NCBI GenBank assembly: GCA_019828565.1
Contig: JAHDYR010000005.1
Span: 1,426,001-1,490,000, forward strand
Direction of reading: 5' to 3'
Length of the DNA: 64,000 nt
Source of the DNA: Carpediemonas membranifera
Taxonomy: Eukaryota > Fornicata
The first letter of the stretch is position 1. Every line of letters starts with the position of its first letter. This document shows positions 18,125 to 27,769 of this stretch, piece by piece. The translations under genes and the position numbers were made by a program. The notes under the pieces are model-generated. The model did no database searches and had not been told where the DNA came from. It saw only the letters and a program-made list of their open reading frames with translations.

Positions 18125-21100
18125 TCAGTCGAATCCGGAGTCAAAATCACTCGAGTCGCTGTCAGAGAGCACCTCATTCATGGAGCTCGTGTCATCAGAA
18201 TGAATGACTTCATCAAATGATGAGTCCGGCAACACCTCGTCCCTCGACGAGTCTAGCACCTCGTTGTGACTCATATCGACTGATGAATCAAGTACCTCGG
18301 AGTACTGCTGATTCATGCGGTACGGCGTGCTCAAAGACATGGCATCGTTGATGATGGCAGTCAGCGACAGCGGGTCAGGCTTGGCATCGGGTTCAGTGTC
18401 GCGTGTTGGTGTGGCGGGCATGTTGTCGTCAAATGATGTGTCGGTGAGGACCTCGTCGAAGTTGGACGAGTCCGAGTAGTTCGCACGGAGGAACTGGTTG
18501 TTACGGTACTCCTCTTCAGCGTGACGAGCGGCCTCTTCAGCGAGACGAGCGGCCTCCTCCTCGGCGTGACGAGCGGCCTCTTCGGCAAGACGAGCGGCCT
18601 CCTCTTCAGCGAGACGAGCGGCCTCCTCCTCGGCGTGACGAGCGGCCTCTTCGGCAAGACGAGCGGCCTCCTCCTCGGCGTGACGAGCGGCCTCTTCAGC
18701 GAGACGAGCGGCCTCCTCCTCGGCAAGGCGAGCGACCTCCTCCTCGGCGAGGCGGGCAGCCTCCTCCTCGGCAAGACGAGCGGCCTCCTCCTCGGCGTGA
18801 CGAGCGGCCTCTTCAGCGAGACGGACAGCCTCCTCCTCGGCGAGACGAGCGGCCTCCTCCTCGGCGTGACGAGCGGCCTCTTCAGCGAGACGAGCGGCCT
18901 CCTCCTCGGCAAGGCGGGCAGCCTCCTCCTCGGCGTGACGAGCGGCCTCCTCGGCGTGACGAGCGGCCTCCTCCTCGGCAAGACGAGCGGCCTCCTCCTC
19001 GGCGTGACGAGCGGCCTCCTCCTCGGCAAGGCGGGCAGCCTCCTCCTCGGCGTGACGAGCGGCCTCCTCCTCGGCAAGGCGGGCAGCCTCCTCCTCGGCG
19101 TGACGAGCGGCCTCCTCCTCGGCAAGGCGGGCAGCCTCCTCCTCGGCAAGGCGAGCGGCCTCCTCCTCGGCGTGACGAGCGGCCTCCTCCTCGGCGTGAC
19201 GAGCGGCCTCCTCCTCGGCAAGACGAGCGGCCTCCTCCTCGGCGTGACGAGCGGCCTCCTCCTCGGCAAGGCGGGCAGCCTCCTCCTCGGCGTGACGAGC
19301 GGCCTCCTCCTCGGCAAGGCGGGCAGCCTCCTCCTCGGCAAGGCGAGCGGCCTCCTCCTCGGCAAGACGAGCGGCCTCCTCCTCGGCGAGGCGAGCGGCC
19401 TCCTCCTCGGCAAGGCGGGCAGCCTCCTCCTCGGCGTGACGAGCGGCCTCCTCCTCGGCAAGACGAGCGGCCTCCTCCTCGGCGTGACGAGCGGCCTCCT
19501 CCTCGGCGAGGCGAGCGGCCTCCTCCTCGGCGTGACGAGCGGCCTCCTCCTCGGCAAGGCGGGCAGCCTCCTCCTCGGCAAGGCGAGCGGCCTCCTCCTC
19601 GGCGTGACGAGCGGCCTCCTCCTCGGCAAGACGAGCGGCCTCCTCCTCGGCAAGGCGGGCGGCCTCCTCCTCGGCAAGACGAGCGGCCTCCTCCTCGGCG
19701 AGGCGAGCGGCCTCCTCCTCGGCAAGGCGGGCAGCCTCCTCCTCGGCGTGACGAGCGGCCTCCTCCTCGGCAAGGCGGGCAGCCTCCTCCTCGGCGTGAC
19801 GAGCGGCCTCCTCCTCGGCAAGGCGGGCAGCCTCCTCCTCGGCAAGGCGAGCGGCCTCCTCCTCGGCAAGACGAGCGGCCTCCTCCTCGGCGTGACGAGC
19901 GGCCTCCTCCTCGGCAAGGCGGGCAGCCTCCTCCTCGGCGTGACGAGCGGCCTCCTCCTCGGCAAGGCGGGCAGCCTCCTCCTCGGCGTGNCGAGCGGCC
20001 TCCTCCTCGGCAAGGCGAGCGGCCTCCTCCTCGGCAAGACGAGCGGCCTCCTCCTCGGCAAGACGAGCGGCCTCCTCCTCGGCAAGGCGGGCGGCCTCCT
20101 CCTCGGCAAGACGAGCGGCCTCCTCCTCGGCGAGGCGAGCGGCCTCCTCCTCGGCAAGGCGGGCAGCCTCCTCCTCGGCGTGACGAGCGGCCTCCTCCTC
20201 GGCATCGTCATCGCGCTCTGTGGCGTCCTCCTCCGTCGTTGTGTCGGGCAGCACCTCGTCGTAGTCGGAGAACTCGTCGTCGACCACTACAGCGACGTCG
20301 TCGACCTCAACCGCCTCGTCTTCGGTCTCATGGCCAGCCTCCACGACATCGGCCTCGGCCACAGGCGAAGCCTCGCTCTCTGCGGCTTCGGGGTCGGCTG
20401 TCTCAGCCTCCAGCTCTGCCACAGGCTCGACGTCGGCGGGCTCGGTCTGCGTCTCCTCGGGCCGGGCAGGGGTCTCGACGGCATCCGTGGGCTTGCTCTC
20501 AGGGTCCGTCTGGGTCGCCTCGCCCTCCTCGCGGGGCATGTCGGGCGGCGTGGCCTCGGGCGACGCCTCGTCAACAGCGACAGCGCCCTCGTCGGAGAAG
20601 AGGGGCTCTGTCTCGACAGTCTCAAGGTCGAGCGTCGCGATCCACTCGCTGATGCGGTCGGCGACGGTCGTCCAGTTCTGGTCGGTCATCATGCCGTGGC
20701 CGACTGGCAGAAGCACAGGCGACACGCCAAACGCCTTCGCCGTCGCGTTGACCTGCCGGCGCTTGATGAACGTGTCGGAGCAGCCTCCCAAGACGAGCAC
20801 GGGAAGGCCCGACGCGGCGATGGGCGCAACGTCGATCCTGCGCGCGGCGGCCTGGTGGATGGCGCGCAGCGACTCGTCCTGCAGCGTGTGCAGCGAGTTC
20901 ATGATGATCTCGATGCTCGTGTTCGAGCCGAACATCATGTCGCGCAGCGCCGTCGGCGTGCTGATCAGGTAGCGCGGGCGCAGCGTGAGCGCCGTCTTGA
21001 GCGTCAGCGAGGGGTGTCTGCGCGCCAGCCGGAGGCACGACTTGATGCAGCGGTCGGGCGGCATCGACGCGAGCAGGACGAGTCCGCTGAACTTGACCTC

Positions 21101-21526
21101 GCGCTTGAGCATGAGCTTGGCCGCGTACATGGCGACCTTGCCGCCCATGGAGTGCGCCATGAGCAGGGGGTGGCGGCCCTCGTGGTTGCGGGTGACGTAG
21201 TCCTCGATGAGCATCAGGTCGCTGATGAAATGGCGCATGGCGCAGCCGCGCAGGTGCTGGACCGACGGGAGTGTCGACTCGCCATGGCCACGCATCGAGA
21301 AGGCGTATGTGTAGAAGCCCTTGGCGCAGAAGTAGTTCAGCAGGTTGAATGTCCAGCAGTCGGCATCGTGGAAGGCGCCGTGGCACAGCAGGATCGGCAC
21401 AAGGTACTTCCGCGGGCACACGGGGTCCTTGGAGAGCAAGTGCACCTGGTGCTGCTTGCTCTGGATGAAGAGCGACTGCGGCGGCGACACCAGCTGCCTG
21501 TAGTCCACCGTGCTCAGGCGGTTCAT
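18125..21526 (-). CDS. alpha/beta hydrolase fused to AEEEAAR repeat array (copy B)
   Basis: A 1,133-aa product, convergent paralogue of the gene at 15300-17342. The hydrolase domain (1-300) has the same AHSMGG nucleophile elbow, GGCSDTF acid and GHGMM histidine, and the same acidic linker. The AEEEAAR(H/L) array is more than twice as long, about 70 units including several 7-residue units (AEEAARH) near its end. It then continues into a unique 125-residue acidic Ser/Asp-rich tail with four or five variants of DEVL(P/T)DSS, a motif also found before the array (DEVLPDTT). One base at 19991 is undetermined, leaving one residue unknown. The family's substrate is unknown. This copy looks like the full-length form. 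Confidence 0.88.
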   Translation of the reverse strand: MNRLSTVDYRQLVSPPQSLFIQSKQHQVHLLSKDPVCPRKYLVPILLCHGAFHDADCWTFNLLNYFCAKGFYTYAFSMRGHGESTLPSVQHLRGCAMRHFISDLMLIEDYVTRNHEGRHPLLMAHSMGGKVAMYAAKLMLKREVKFSGLVLLASMPPDRCIKSCLRLARRHPSLTLKTALTLRPRYLISTPTALRDMMFGSNTSIEIIMNSLHTLQDESLRAIHQAAARRIDVAPIAASGLPVLVLGGCSDTFIKRRQVNATAKAFGVSPVLLPVGHGMMTDQNWTTVADRISEWIATLDLETVETEPLFSDEGAVAVDEASPEATPPDMPREEGEATQTDPESKPTDAVETPARPEETQTEPADVEPVAELEAETADPEAAESEASPVAEADVVEAGHETEDEAVEVDDVAVVVDDEFSDYDEVLPDTTTEEDATERDDDAEEEAARHAEEEAARLAEEEAARLAEEEAARLAEEEAARLAEEEAARLAEEEAARLAEEEAARLAEEEAAXHAEEEAARLAEEEAARHAEEEAARLAEEEAARHAEEEAARLAEEEAARLAEEEAARLAEEEAARHAEEEAARLAEEEAARHAEEEAARLAEEEAARLAEEEAARLAEEEAARLAEEEAARLAEEEAARHAEEEAARLAEEEAARLAEEEAARHAEEEAARLAEEEAARHAEEEAARLAEEEAARHAEEEAARLAEEEAARLAEEEAARLAEEEAARLAEEEAARLAEEEAARHAEEEAARLAEEEAARHAEEEAARLAEEEAARHAEEEAARHAEEEAARLAEEEAARLAEEEAARHAEEEAARLAEEEAARHAEEEAARLAEEEAARHAEEEAARLAEEEAARHAEEAARHAEEEAARLAEEEAARLAEEAARHAEEEAARLAEEEAVRLAEEAARHAEEEAARLAEEEAARLAEEEVARLAEEEAARLAEEAARHAEEEAARLAEEAARHAEEEAARLAEEEAARLAEEAARHAEEEAARLAEEAARHAEEEYRNNQFLRANYSDSSNFDEVLTDTSFDDNMPATPTRDTEPDAKPDPLSLTAIINDAMSLSTPYRMNQQYSEVLDSSVDMSHNEVLDSSRDEVLPDSSFDEVIHSDDTSSMNEVLSDSDSSDFDSGFD
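18512..20203 (-). repeat. 24-nt tandem repeat array in copy B
   Basis: About 70 units of 24 nt (some 21 nt near 18530-18990) encoding AEEEAAR(H/L). Contains the ambiguous base N at 19991. Higher-order blocks of several units recur, suggesting growth by unequal exchange. Confidence 0.97.
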
Positions 21527-21586
21527 CGATGGCTTCTTTCGTCCTGATACGCCGCACTGTTACATGACCATAAATGCCTGGACACC
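20170..21586 (-). repeat. right arm of large inverted duplication
   Basis: Reverse-complement partner of 15240-16670, near-identical over the hydrolase, linker and 60 nt of 5' flank. Identity stops sharply at 21586/15240, outside both genes. Confidence 0.92.
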
Positions 21587-21774
21587 CAACGCCTGCTATC
21601 ACACCGACTATCAACCCGCTAAACTCCTCGCATCCACACCCCCGAAGCGTGCTTATCCCCCCACTCCACTGCAGGGTGAATGCAAGCCGTCATGTACCGT
21701 CGTTCACTTATTTAATCTAGTACTGTATATACCGTCGTTTTCAGAGACAGGCCTCGTCGCCAGCAGTGGCCTAT

Positions 21775-22539
21775 CTACCATCCAGGACCCTTCTCTCCCC
21801 GAACACGTACTGTCGTTGGGGGGCCAAACCCTCTGTAGCCAACGTAACGGTCCTCCACCCTCGCCTGTGGTGAAACGTACTGGGTGGCACTCTGAGCAGC
21901 TGTCTTGCCCTTCTTACCGTGGTACCGCTGACACTTGAACACGAACTCCTTATCAACCACCCAGCGTGGCTCCTGTTCGAACGGATCCTCGGCCCTCTTC
22001 CTCCCTACCGCTCTCATCAGACAAAGTCGGTCTAAAGTCCACCCATTTTCAAACGGCATGTCTTCTAGACCTGCGTAGACTTCGTCCAGAGTCTCCTTTT
22101 TGACCTGCTTTGCTAGGGTTATGTGTGGGCTCACATTGTGGGTCAGGTCCCTTGGACGTAAGTGGAGATTGTTCTTGAGGTGCCACTTGAGGCTGGCGGA
22201 GAGCTTCTTGATCCAATTGGCGCTTTCTTCCGAAGCTTTGATGAAGATGACGTTTGACCCCTGGAAGGTGCCAAAGCCGCTGAGGTCGATCCTGAATGGC
22301 CGCCAGGTGCGAGTTTGTTCTTCCAAAGTGGCATACAGCTCATTCTTTTGGTTGTCTGGGAAGGTGAATGGTTTCTGGATGGTGAAATGAGGAGGACTGC
22401 TCAAAGCACTGGGGTTCTCACACTCTCGGCACGTAGACTTCATCATCTCGCGAAGTTCGAAGGTCAGATCGTCGTCATTTGGAAGCAGAGCGATGAAATA
22501 CCTGGAGCGGTTGGTCTCAGGCGCCGTCTCGTCGACCAT
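21775..22539 (-). CDS. 2H phosphoesterase (LigT/AKAP7-like)
   Basis: A 254-aa protein of the 2H phosphoesterase superfamily, which handles 2'-5' or cyclic phosphodiester bonds in RNA or nucleotides. The two diagnostic histidine motifs are present: PPHFTIQKPF near residue 50 and SPHITLAKQV near 140. Between them lie RPFRIDLSGFGTF and FIKASEESANWIKKL, as in LigT-like folds. The C-terminal 55 residues (after RWVVDKEFVF) are basic and glycine-rich, an extension that could bind RNA. It may be a 2'-5' RNA ligase-like or cyclic phosphodiesterase; the exact substrate cannot be read. ATG 22539 follows a GCAGTTT motif by 14 nt. Confidence 0.82.
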   Translation of the reverse strand: MVDETAPETNRSRYFIALLPNDDDLTFELREMMKSTCRECENPSALSSPPHFTIQKPFTFPDNQKNELYATLEEQTRTWRPFRIDLSGFGTFQGSNVIFIKASEESANWIKKLSASLKWHLKNNLHLRPRDLTHNVSPHITLAKQVKKETLDEVYAGLEDMPFENGWTLDRLCLMRAVGRKRAEDPFEQEPRWVVDKEFVFKCQRYHGKKGKTAAQSATQYVSPQARVEDRYVGYRGFGPPTTVRVRGEKGPGW

Positions 22540-22553
22540 AGCTCTTTTAGACG

Positions 22554-22563
22554 GTGCAGTTTA
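22554..22563 (-). promoter_or_regulatory. GCAGTTT motif upstream of 2H phosphoesterase
   Basis: TAAACTGCAC on the coding strand, 14 nt before the ATG at 22539. Opposite in orientation to the METTL1 copy. Confidence 0.38.
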
Positions 22564-22622
22564 GTGTACAACGCGATGTGCTATTGAAGGGTCACACGTC
22601 GTCTCATTGTCTTCTATTCCAC

Positions 22623-22976
22623 ATTAAATTCGCTAGGCTACAGGGCACCCTCGCCCGACTCGAAGAAGCTCTCGCAGGTGTAGGCTCTCCGGCCTTCTTC
22701 CAGCAGGAGTTGGCCGACGTTCACGCCATCCTCGACATGGTCAACCCTGAGATCCTCGCGTGTCTCCCCTCGCTGTTCTGGGCGGCACACATGGGTGAGA
22801 ACGACGGGCTCCCAGTCTCCCAGGCTGCCCCACGCATTCTCTCTTGCGTCTGGGCAATTGCTGACGGAGTGGAGACGTTGAGTGGCCTCATCAGCCACTT
22901 CAACGGGGAGTACTCGATGTCGCTCCGCCAGCCTCGCCTCGTGCCGTGGTTCTCAGTGGCGCGCAACAGTTCCTGA
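22623..22976 (+). pseudogene. open frame without a good start, unrecognised
   Basis: An open frame encoding a protein-like sequence (LQGTLARLEEALAG, then PEILACLPSLFWAAHMG and LISHFNGEYSMSLRQPR) but with no ATG near its beginning; the first in-frame ATG is internal. It ends 20 nt into a Fanzor/TnpB-like fragment in another frame. No family recognised. It could be part of a decayed mobile element or the 3' exon of a broken gene. Confidence 0.3.
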
Positions 22977-23118
22977 TGCTCTGAATGTTGATCATCGGGA
23001 CAAGAGTGCTGCAGAGAACATCCTGTGGCGTTCTCTTGCCACGGAAGATGAGCTCAGTGGCTCTCCGTTCATTGATCCCACGTCTTCAAACATCATTCCA
23101 GCATCATCAATTGGCTAA
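22960..23118 (+). pseudogene. Fanzor/TnpB-like nuclease 3' fragment
   Basis: In one frame it reads LNVDHRDKSAAENILWRSL and a short tail ending SGSPF and IDPTSS. This matches the RuvC-III end of the element at 35281-36236 (LNLSHRDKSTSENILW, then QSPFHYDSQ). HRD-x-x-A/S-x-x-NIL is the TnpB/Fanzor RuvC-III signature carrying the last catalytic Asp. No zinc ribbon or RuvC-I is found upstream, so only the extreme 3' end of a copy remains. Confidence 0.65.
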
Positions 23119-23780
23119 CCGCCAACATTCGTCTACGGACGGATGATGTTGTGCAGTTTGGCACTTTGATCGTTCCTTTCAGGCCCTGTCTTGGAGGTTC
23201 GAACAATGTGTTTATACTGCGCAACACGCGACACACCACACAGTCGGTCACAATGTAGTACAAGTCGTGGGAAAAGAAGCCGAGAGAGAGAATTGCTCTG
23301 CTCGGGTAGTCTGCGTCGTCGGTCGTCTGCACCACAGCAGCGGGCACATTCTTAGATAGTACACGAGTGACAACTCGGCCAAAGACCCGATGAAGCAGTC
23401 ACATCAGCACGTCATATAGTGCTAAGGAACCTATGACACTTAGCAGCAGCAGCCAGAGTTGCCAGGCTTATGGTATCTTGGGCAAAAGACTTCACCCCAT
23501 GATTAAGCTCCAATGACAAGACCCATATGCGATGCCTACAGCGAGCCCGAGCTTGATTGGGGTCCCTTCGGGCTGGAGTATTGTGAAAATAAATGGTGGT
23601 GTTTGAAAGAGAGGGGAATGTCACCATTCTATCTGGCGGACATTCTCTGAATAGAATCATGTGCAGAAATGATCCTATCAATCGAGTCAGACGGACAGTC
23701 GCTGTGAAAGAATCGTACACCCTGCACCCACTGCTTGAAAATGCCCAGCACTTCGATACTCAATTACCGCAATTTATGAC
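23119..23780. other. intergenic, nothing convincing
   Basis: No supported gene between the Fanzor fragment and the PUS7 stop. Open frames on both strands here lack motifs and protein-like composition. Confidence 0.5.
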
Positions 23781-25584
23781 TCACTCAACACTCCGCTTCT
23801 CACCCTCCGTGGCCACCGCCTTCCGCTTGTCCCCCCGGGTCGGGTCGACCGTTTCCTTCATCAGCTCCCGAAGCGCCATCGTGGCATACGTACTGCTCGC
23901 CAGGCTGAAGGAGATATGAAGCGCGCGTCGCGTCTTAGCTTCATCCGACTCTGGCAGAGTCGTGCCCTCGAGTTGGTCACGTTCGGTCAAAGTGAGTTTC
24001 GAGTCAGGCGACGAGTACGAGACGATATCCCACTCCACGTCCGAGGCACTGTTGAGAATACCACGATACGCCCCCATCTGAGTAAAAGGCTGCCTACACT
24101 CTTCCATTACGATCCCCTCAGCGGCGATGAGCTCCTTCATGAACTCCCCAGTCGCATTTTTGGGGAAAATAGTGGTCTCGCCAAAGAGCGGAAGCACGAC
24201 GTCCGAGATAGAGTAGACGCTGCTTGTGACATCCTCCTCTGTGACAATCGTCGGGTTGCGGGCCTTCTTATCCTTGAGTACCAAATCTCCCACAATCAGC
24301 GAATCTTTTGACTGACTCAGCCTGTGGGTCGTGGCGAGGTTAAACACGTAACTCTGGTACGCCGCGAGGAACATCGACCGGTCATTCTTATGCAGCTTGG
24401 AGAACCCCTCGATGATGCTCCCCCGGCTGTATCCTTTGATCTTAATCGGCCCGAGAATCGCCTTCAAAGCCCCGTTGAACCGCCCAATGCAGCCTGGCAG
24501 AGGGCCCATCTCTCTAGTGGTCAGCCAGTGCTCCTTGGCGGCACGTTCAGTGTCTGAATCCGACTCGAGTGGAGTCATCATAAGATCGAGAGCTGCCTCA
24601 AAATCACGGCGCCAGAGGTGGGCGCCGACCTGGTGGGTTGGGATCTTAGTGGTACTGAAGCGCTGCAGGCCGAAGTAGTTGACGAAACCACGCTCGGCGA
24701 GAGACTTACAGGCACTGGCGATGTCTTCAGAGTCACCTTCCAAGTCACGCAGGATAAGGTCGAATCTGTTTCCAGAAAGATCGCCAAGGCCAAGCTGATC
24801 GCCCAGAGAGAAGTTTCCGACGAGCACGCGGGCCTCATCCTTGGCTTCGGCGTTGATCTTCGCGACTGCAGCGAGAAGTTTCTCAGGACGAATCTTGAAC
24901 CCCGACACGCGCTGCACAGTGACTCCACGCTTATCCTTCGTCCCTGCCCATGCGAAGAAGGAGTTCGACGTACCGGTGAACATCGCCAGGCGCTTGATCG
25001 TGGCAGAGGTGTCTCTGTTCTCTTTGTAGAGGACGAAGTGGAGGTGCTTGTGAGCTGGGTCAGGCCAGGGTGCTTCTCTGGGCCGCTTGGCGTGCTTAAG
25101 GACGATTGTCTCGCCCTTGGAGTTGCTCTCGGTGGCAGGAAGGCAGCGGCGGACGGTTTGATGGAACGTGCGGCGCGCATCCTTGTCAGAAAAAGACGTC
25201 GACAGTTCGACCTCCTTGGCTTCTTTGCGTACGTACTGCTGAATGGCGGCCTTGTCCTTCTCGCGGTGTTCTTCGGACAGGAGCTGAAGAAGGGGGACGG
25301 GCACGTCATCCTCCGTATCGAAGGGCTCCTCATTGGACTTGAAGCCCGCAGGAATGTCAGTTGAAGTGATATGGAGGACGTTTCCGTTGGGATCAATCTC
25401 GTTGACGCAGAAGTCTGTGTGAAATGGTGGATGGAAGCGTACCTTCATAGCGCTGCTTCACAGAGCCAGTAAATGAGGACCCTTGGGTTACAAATGAGGT
25501 GATACCAACATCTGCTAGGTTCACAGGCGCATCAAACCGCGTCTGGTGAAGGGGCATTGGTGAAGCCATCGCTGACTCCGACAT
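23781..25584 (-). CDS. PUS7: tRNA pseudouridine synthase, PUS7/TruD family
   Basis: Makes pseudouridine at position 13 of tRNAs and in other RNAs. The spliced product is 591 aa. Exon 1 (25443-25584) encodes LADVGITSFV and SSFTGSVKQRYE, corresponding to the VGI-x-x-F and GF-G-x-KERYSDF region of eukaryotic PUS7. Exon 2 continues with DFCVNEID. The catalytic motif AGTKDKRGVTVQ places the Asp near residue 208. The later GLGDLSGNRFD, NYFGLQRFS and PGCIGRFNGALKAI segments are the usual TruD motifs. A 28-nt intron at 25415-25442 is required to join exon 1; without it an in-frame ATG at 25448 would give a protein lacking the conserved start. Confidence 0.95.
25415..25442 (-). other. spliceosomal intron, 28 nt (PUS7)
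   Basis: Starts GTACGCTTCC and ends ATTTCACACAG on the coding strand. Splicing gives RYEDFCVNEI, aligned with RYSDFVVHEI of PUS7 proteins. Confidence 0.92.
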
Positions 25585-25828
25585 CGACTGCGATGGATGG
25601 AGAACGAGAGAAGACGCCGGAGCCCCTCAAAAGTCAGTCGGGGTACGGGGCAGCTGGCTTATCGCGTGGGTTTCTCGCCTTTGCCATTCTCTGTGAAGCA
25701 TTGCCTCAACCAACCAGAATGCAAACGAGAGCCAAGAAAAGTCGACCAAGGGACGCATAGTCAGTGCTGGAACTCAACGCAGGCAACTAGTGGCGATTAC
25801 AAGTGTTTGGGTGTTTACCGTGAAGCAT

Positions 25829-26227
25829 TTACTGCTTCTCCTCGGCGGTCTCCTGAGCCTTCATGTCCTTCTGGAGCTCAGCGAGCTTCTGGAGCTGCTC
25901 GGGGGTGATGGTGTTGCCAATGAGATCCTGCCAGAACTCACCAATGGGGCGGCGGTCCTGGTGGCCACCACTGACGACGAAGGTGTTGCTCTTGATGTTG
26001 GCGTTGATCTCGGGCTTCTGGATCTTGATAACATCACCGTTCTCGTTCTCGTTAAGATAGATCTGAACCTCATCGAATCCGGGAACAGCCTGGAGCTGGG
26101 ACTTCTTGGAAGCGGACTTGATGGCAGAGACATCAACGTGAGCACCGTGAGAGTGGGAAGCGGTTCTACGCTGGCCACCGACGCGAGCGGCGGCACGAGC
26201 GGGAAGCTTGCTGCGGTCAACAACCAT
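25829..26227 (-). CDS. BTF3: nascent polypeptide-associated complex subunit beta (BTF3)
   Basis: Beta subunit of NAC, the ribosome-bound heterodimer that covers nascent chains at the exit tunnel. The 132-aa protein has the basic ribosome-binding N-terminus (KLPARAAARVGGQRR), corresponding to the RIGGKGT-type motif. The NAC domain follows, with VPGFDEVQIYL, the KPEINANIKSNTFVVSG strand and the ITPEQLQKLAELQ helix. Length and order are those of eukaryotic BTF3. No intron. The ATG at 26227 is the only sensible start. Confidence 0.92.
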   Translation of the reverse strand: MVVDRSKLPARAAARVGGQRRTASHSHGAHVDVSAIKSASKKSQLQAVPGFDEVQIYLNENENGDVIKIQKPEINANIKSNTFVVSGGHQDRRPIGEFWQDLIGNTITPEQLQKLAELQKDMKAQETAEEKQ

Positions 26228-26613
26228 GGGAAGGAACTTGCTGGAGCTAGCTGAGCATGAAAAAAGTTTTCATTTTTTTGTGGTAAAAAAGTGGAACGGA
26301 ACCAATGGACAAAGGCAGTCCAGAGTGCTCTTCTCAGCCCGCGCCTAGTGTATGATATCGTTAAGCAGGTTTAAACGTTGAGGTGGGTTCACTCGACCAG
26401 ACCATGTGGGAGAGTCCCAGGTGATAGCCCACGACGATGAAGGACTGGATTCACTCAGTAGCAGAGTGGGCGCAGTTCAGAACAGCTTGTTCGAGCTGTT
26501 TTCGAGCTCCAAGCTGCTGATCCTTATACTGCACTTTGAGAACGGGCCGAGCGTGTTCATTCCAAGAACCAAGCCCAACAAGGCATTGGAGCTTTTCATA
26601 ACGGCATACAAAC
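26228..26613. other. divergent intergenic region between NAC-beta and EF-hand genes
   Basis: Holds T-rich and A-rich tracts at 26255-26292. TATACTGCACTTT near 26526-26538 resembles the start-proximal motif of other genes. An open frame at 26406-26633 runs into the EF-hand start but lacks an ATG. Confidence 0.4.
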
Positions 26614-27099
26614 ATGGACACCCCGACGAATAGCCTCGATAAGGTGCGAGAAAGCCAAGAGATCTTTGACTTCTTCGATTCTGAGCGCAACGGGACGATT
26701 GTAGTCAAAGATATTGAACGCGTGTTCAATTTGCTCGGCGTACCGCTCGCTGCCAAAGAAGCACTGAACATTCTCACCGAACTCGACGCTGATGACTCTG
26801 GCGAGATCGATTTCGTGGAGTTCGCGACAATCATGGCCAATGTGGACACCATCGACGCCTCCACGGTTATAGACGAGTGCTTCAACCTCCTCCGTCCCGA
26901 GAACGGAACCGTCTCCCTCGAATCCCTCTTCACGGTTCTCAAGTCCCTCGGCTTTACCACAGAATATGACGATATTCTCCTGTTCGTGGCGCAGATGGCC
27001 GATGTCTCGCTCACAAGGACTAAGGGCCACATTGCCGTTGACAGGAAGCAGTTCGAGGCCCTTGTCAGGCTGGCGTTCAGTCATATAGGGCTGGGGTGA
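26614..27099 (+). CDS. EF-hand protein (centrin/calmodulin-like)
   Basis: A 161-aa protein with four EF-hand-like segments. The second loop, DADDSGEIDFVE (near residue 67), has canonical Ca2+ ligands at positions 1, 3, 5, 9 and 12. The first (DSERNGTIVVKD) is weaker. The third (RPENGTVSLES) and fourth have lost key acidic ligands. This suggests one good Ca2+ site. Layout and length resemble centrin and calmodulin-related axonemal or cytoskeletal proteins, but it lacks the centrin basic N-terminal tail and a specific assignment is not possible. ATG 26614 is the first in frame. Confidence 0.82.
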   Translation: MDTPTNSLDKVRESQEIFDFFDSERNGTIVVKDIERVFNLLGVPLAAKEALNILTELDADDSGEIDFVEFATIMANVDTIDASTVIDECFNLLRPENGTVSLESLFTVLKSLGFTTEYDDILLFVAQMADVSLTRTKGHIAVDRKQFEALVRLAFSHIGLG

Positions 27100-27306
27100 A
27101 GTGATCAGCACACAGTGACGATACTACTACTACTGGTGATGCTGGTATGTCGCTTGATGGAATGAGACTGCGTGGGCTTGGCACATCTAATTATCCATCC
27201 AATCTCGGAGGCCTAACTGTTGATTTGGACCAATTTTACACATCGTGGAACAATAAACGAATTGCACATCTCTTTATGATGCTAAGCATTCTTCCATCGT
27301 TGGGAC

Positions 27307-27438
27307 CTAGCGCAGATAGGTGACAGGAGCTGGAAGACAGGCGATCCCCTCGCGAGAACCCATTCCATCGCCGGTAACAGGTTCCTCTGCCATATAGGGC
27401 TCGTTCATAGGAGAAGATGAAGCCATTTGGTTGCCCAT
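27307..27438 (-). CDS. short ORF, MGN-containing peptide 4
   Basis: A 43-codon ORF from ATG 27438 beginning MGNQMASSSPMNE, acidic in the middle and ending CLPAPVTYLR. An in-frame ATG 12 codons upstream gives a longer version with MGN internal. Shares start, size and composition trend with the ORFs at 264, 683 and 4451. No family recognised. Confidence 0.27.
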   Translation of the reverse strand: MGNQMASSSPMNEPYMAEEPVTGDGMGSREGIACLPAPVTYLR

Positions 27439-27769
27439 TTCAGTAATACGGGAAGATATAGTTTTTGTGGCCATAATCTGCGAATGAAAATGACGAGATC
27501 TAAGATTATCGTAGGTTGTTGACGCCACATAACACACATTGACAGACTTGTTGACCTTCTGAAGCATAAATTTGACCATACAGCCTGATTGTCTTCCACC
27601 TCTTTTGCGATTGCTTTCGCTGAGTGGATCTGTCCGAGCTGGCACTCGGTGTCGTACAAACATCTGATGGAGTTGCATATAATCATCCCTGGAGACCCAT
27701 AGACGCCGAGCGGTCTCCCCTTCACGATGGCCTAGTTATGGTGTGAGATTTCCACACAGGCGCAGTGAT
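27439..27769. other. intergenic, nothing convincing
   Basis: Only motif-less short frames seen between the short MGN ORF and the split hypothetical gene. Confidence 0.45.

Noticed and set aside
15279-21547. Several 260-1,008-codon frames on all strands across the AEEEAAR arrays
   Set aside because: A 24-nt unit leaves every frame open. The low-complexity products are repeats of single 8-residue phrases, and the hydrolase frame is the only one with a real domain.
26406-26633. 75-codon frame with protein-like HFENGPSVFIPRTKPNK before the EF-hand gene
   Set aside because: No ATG at its start, no placed intron to supply one, and it overlaps the EF-hand start. A short real gene cannot be excluded.
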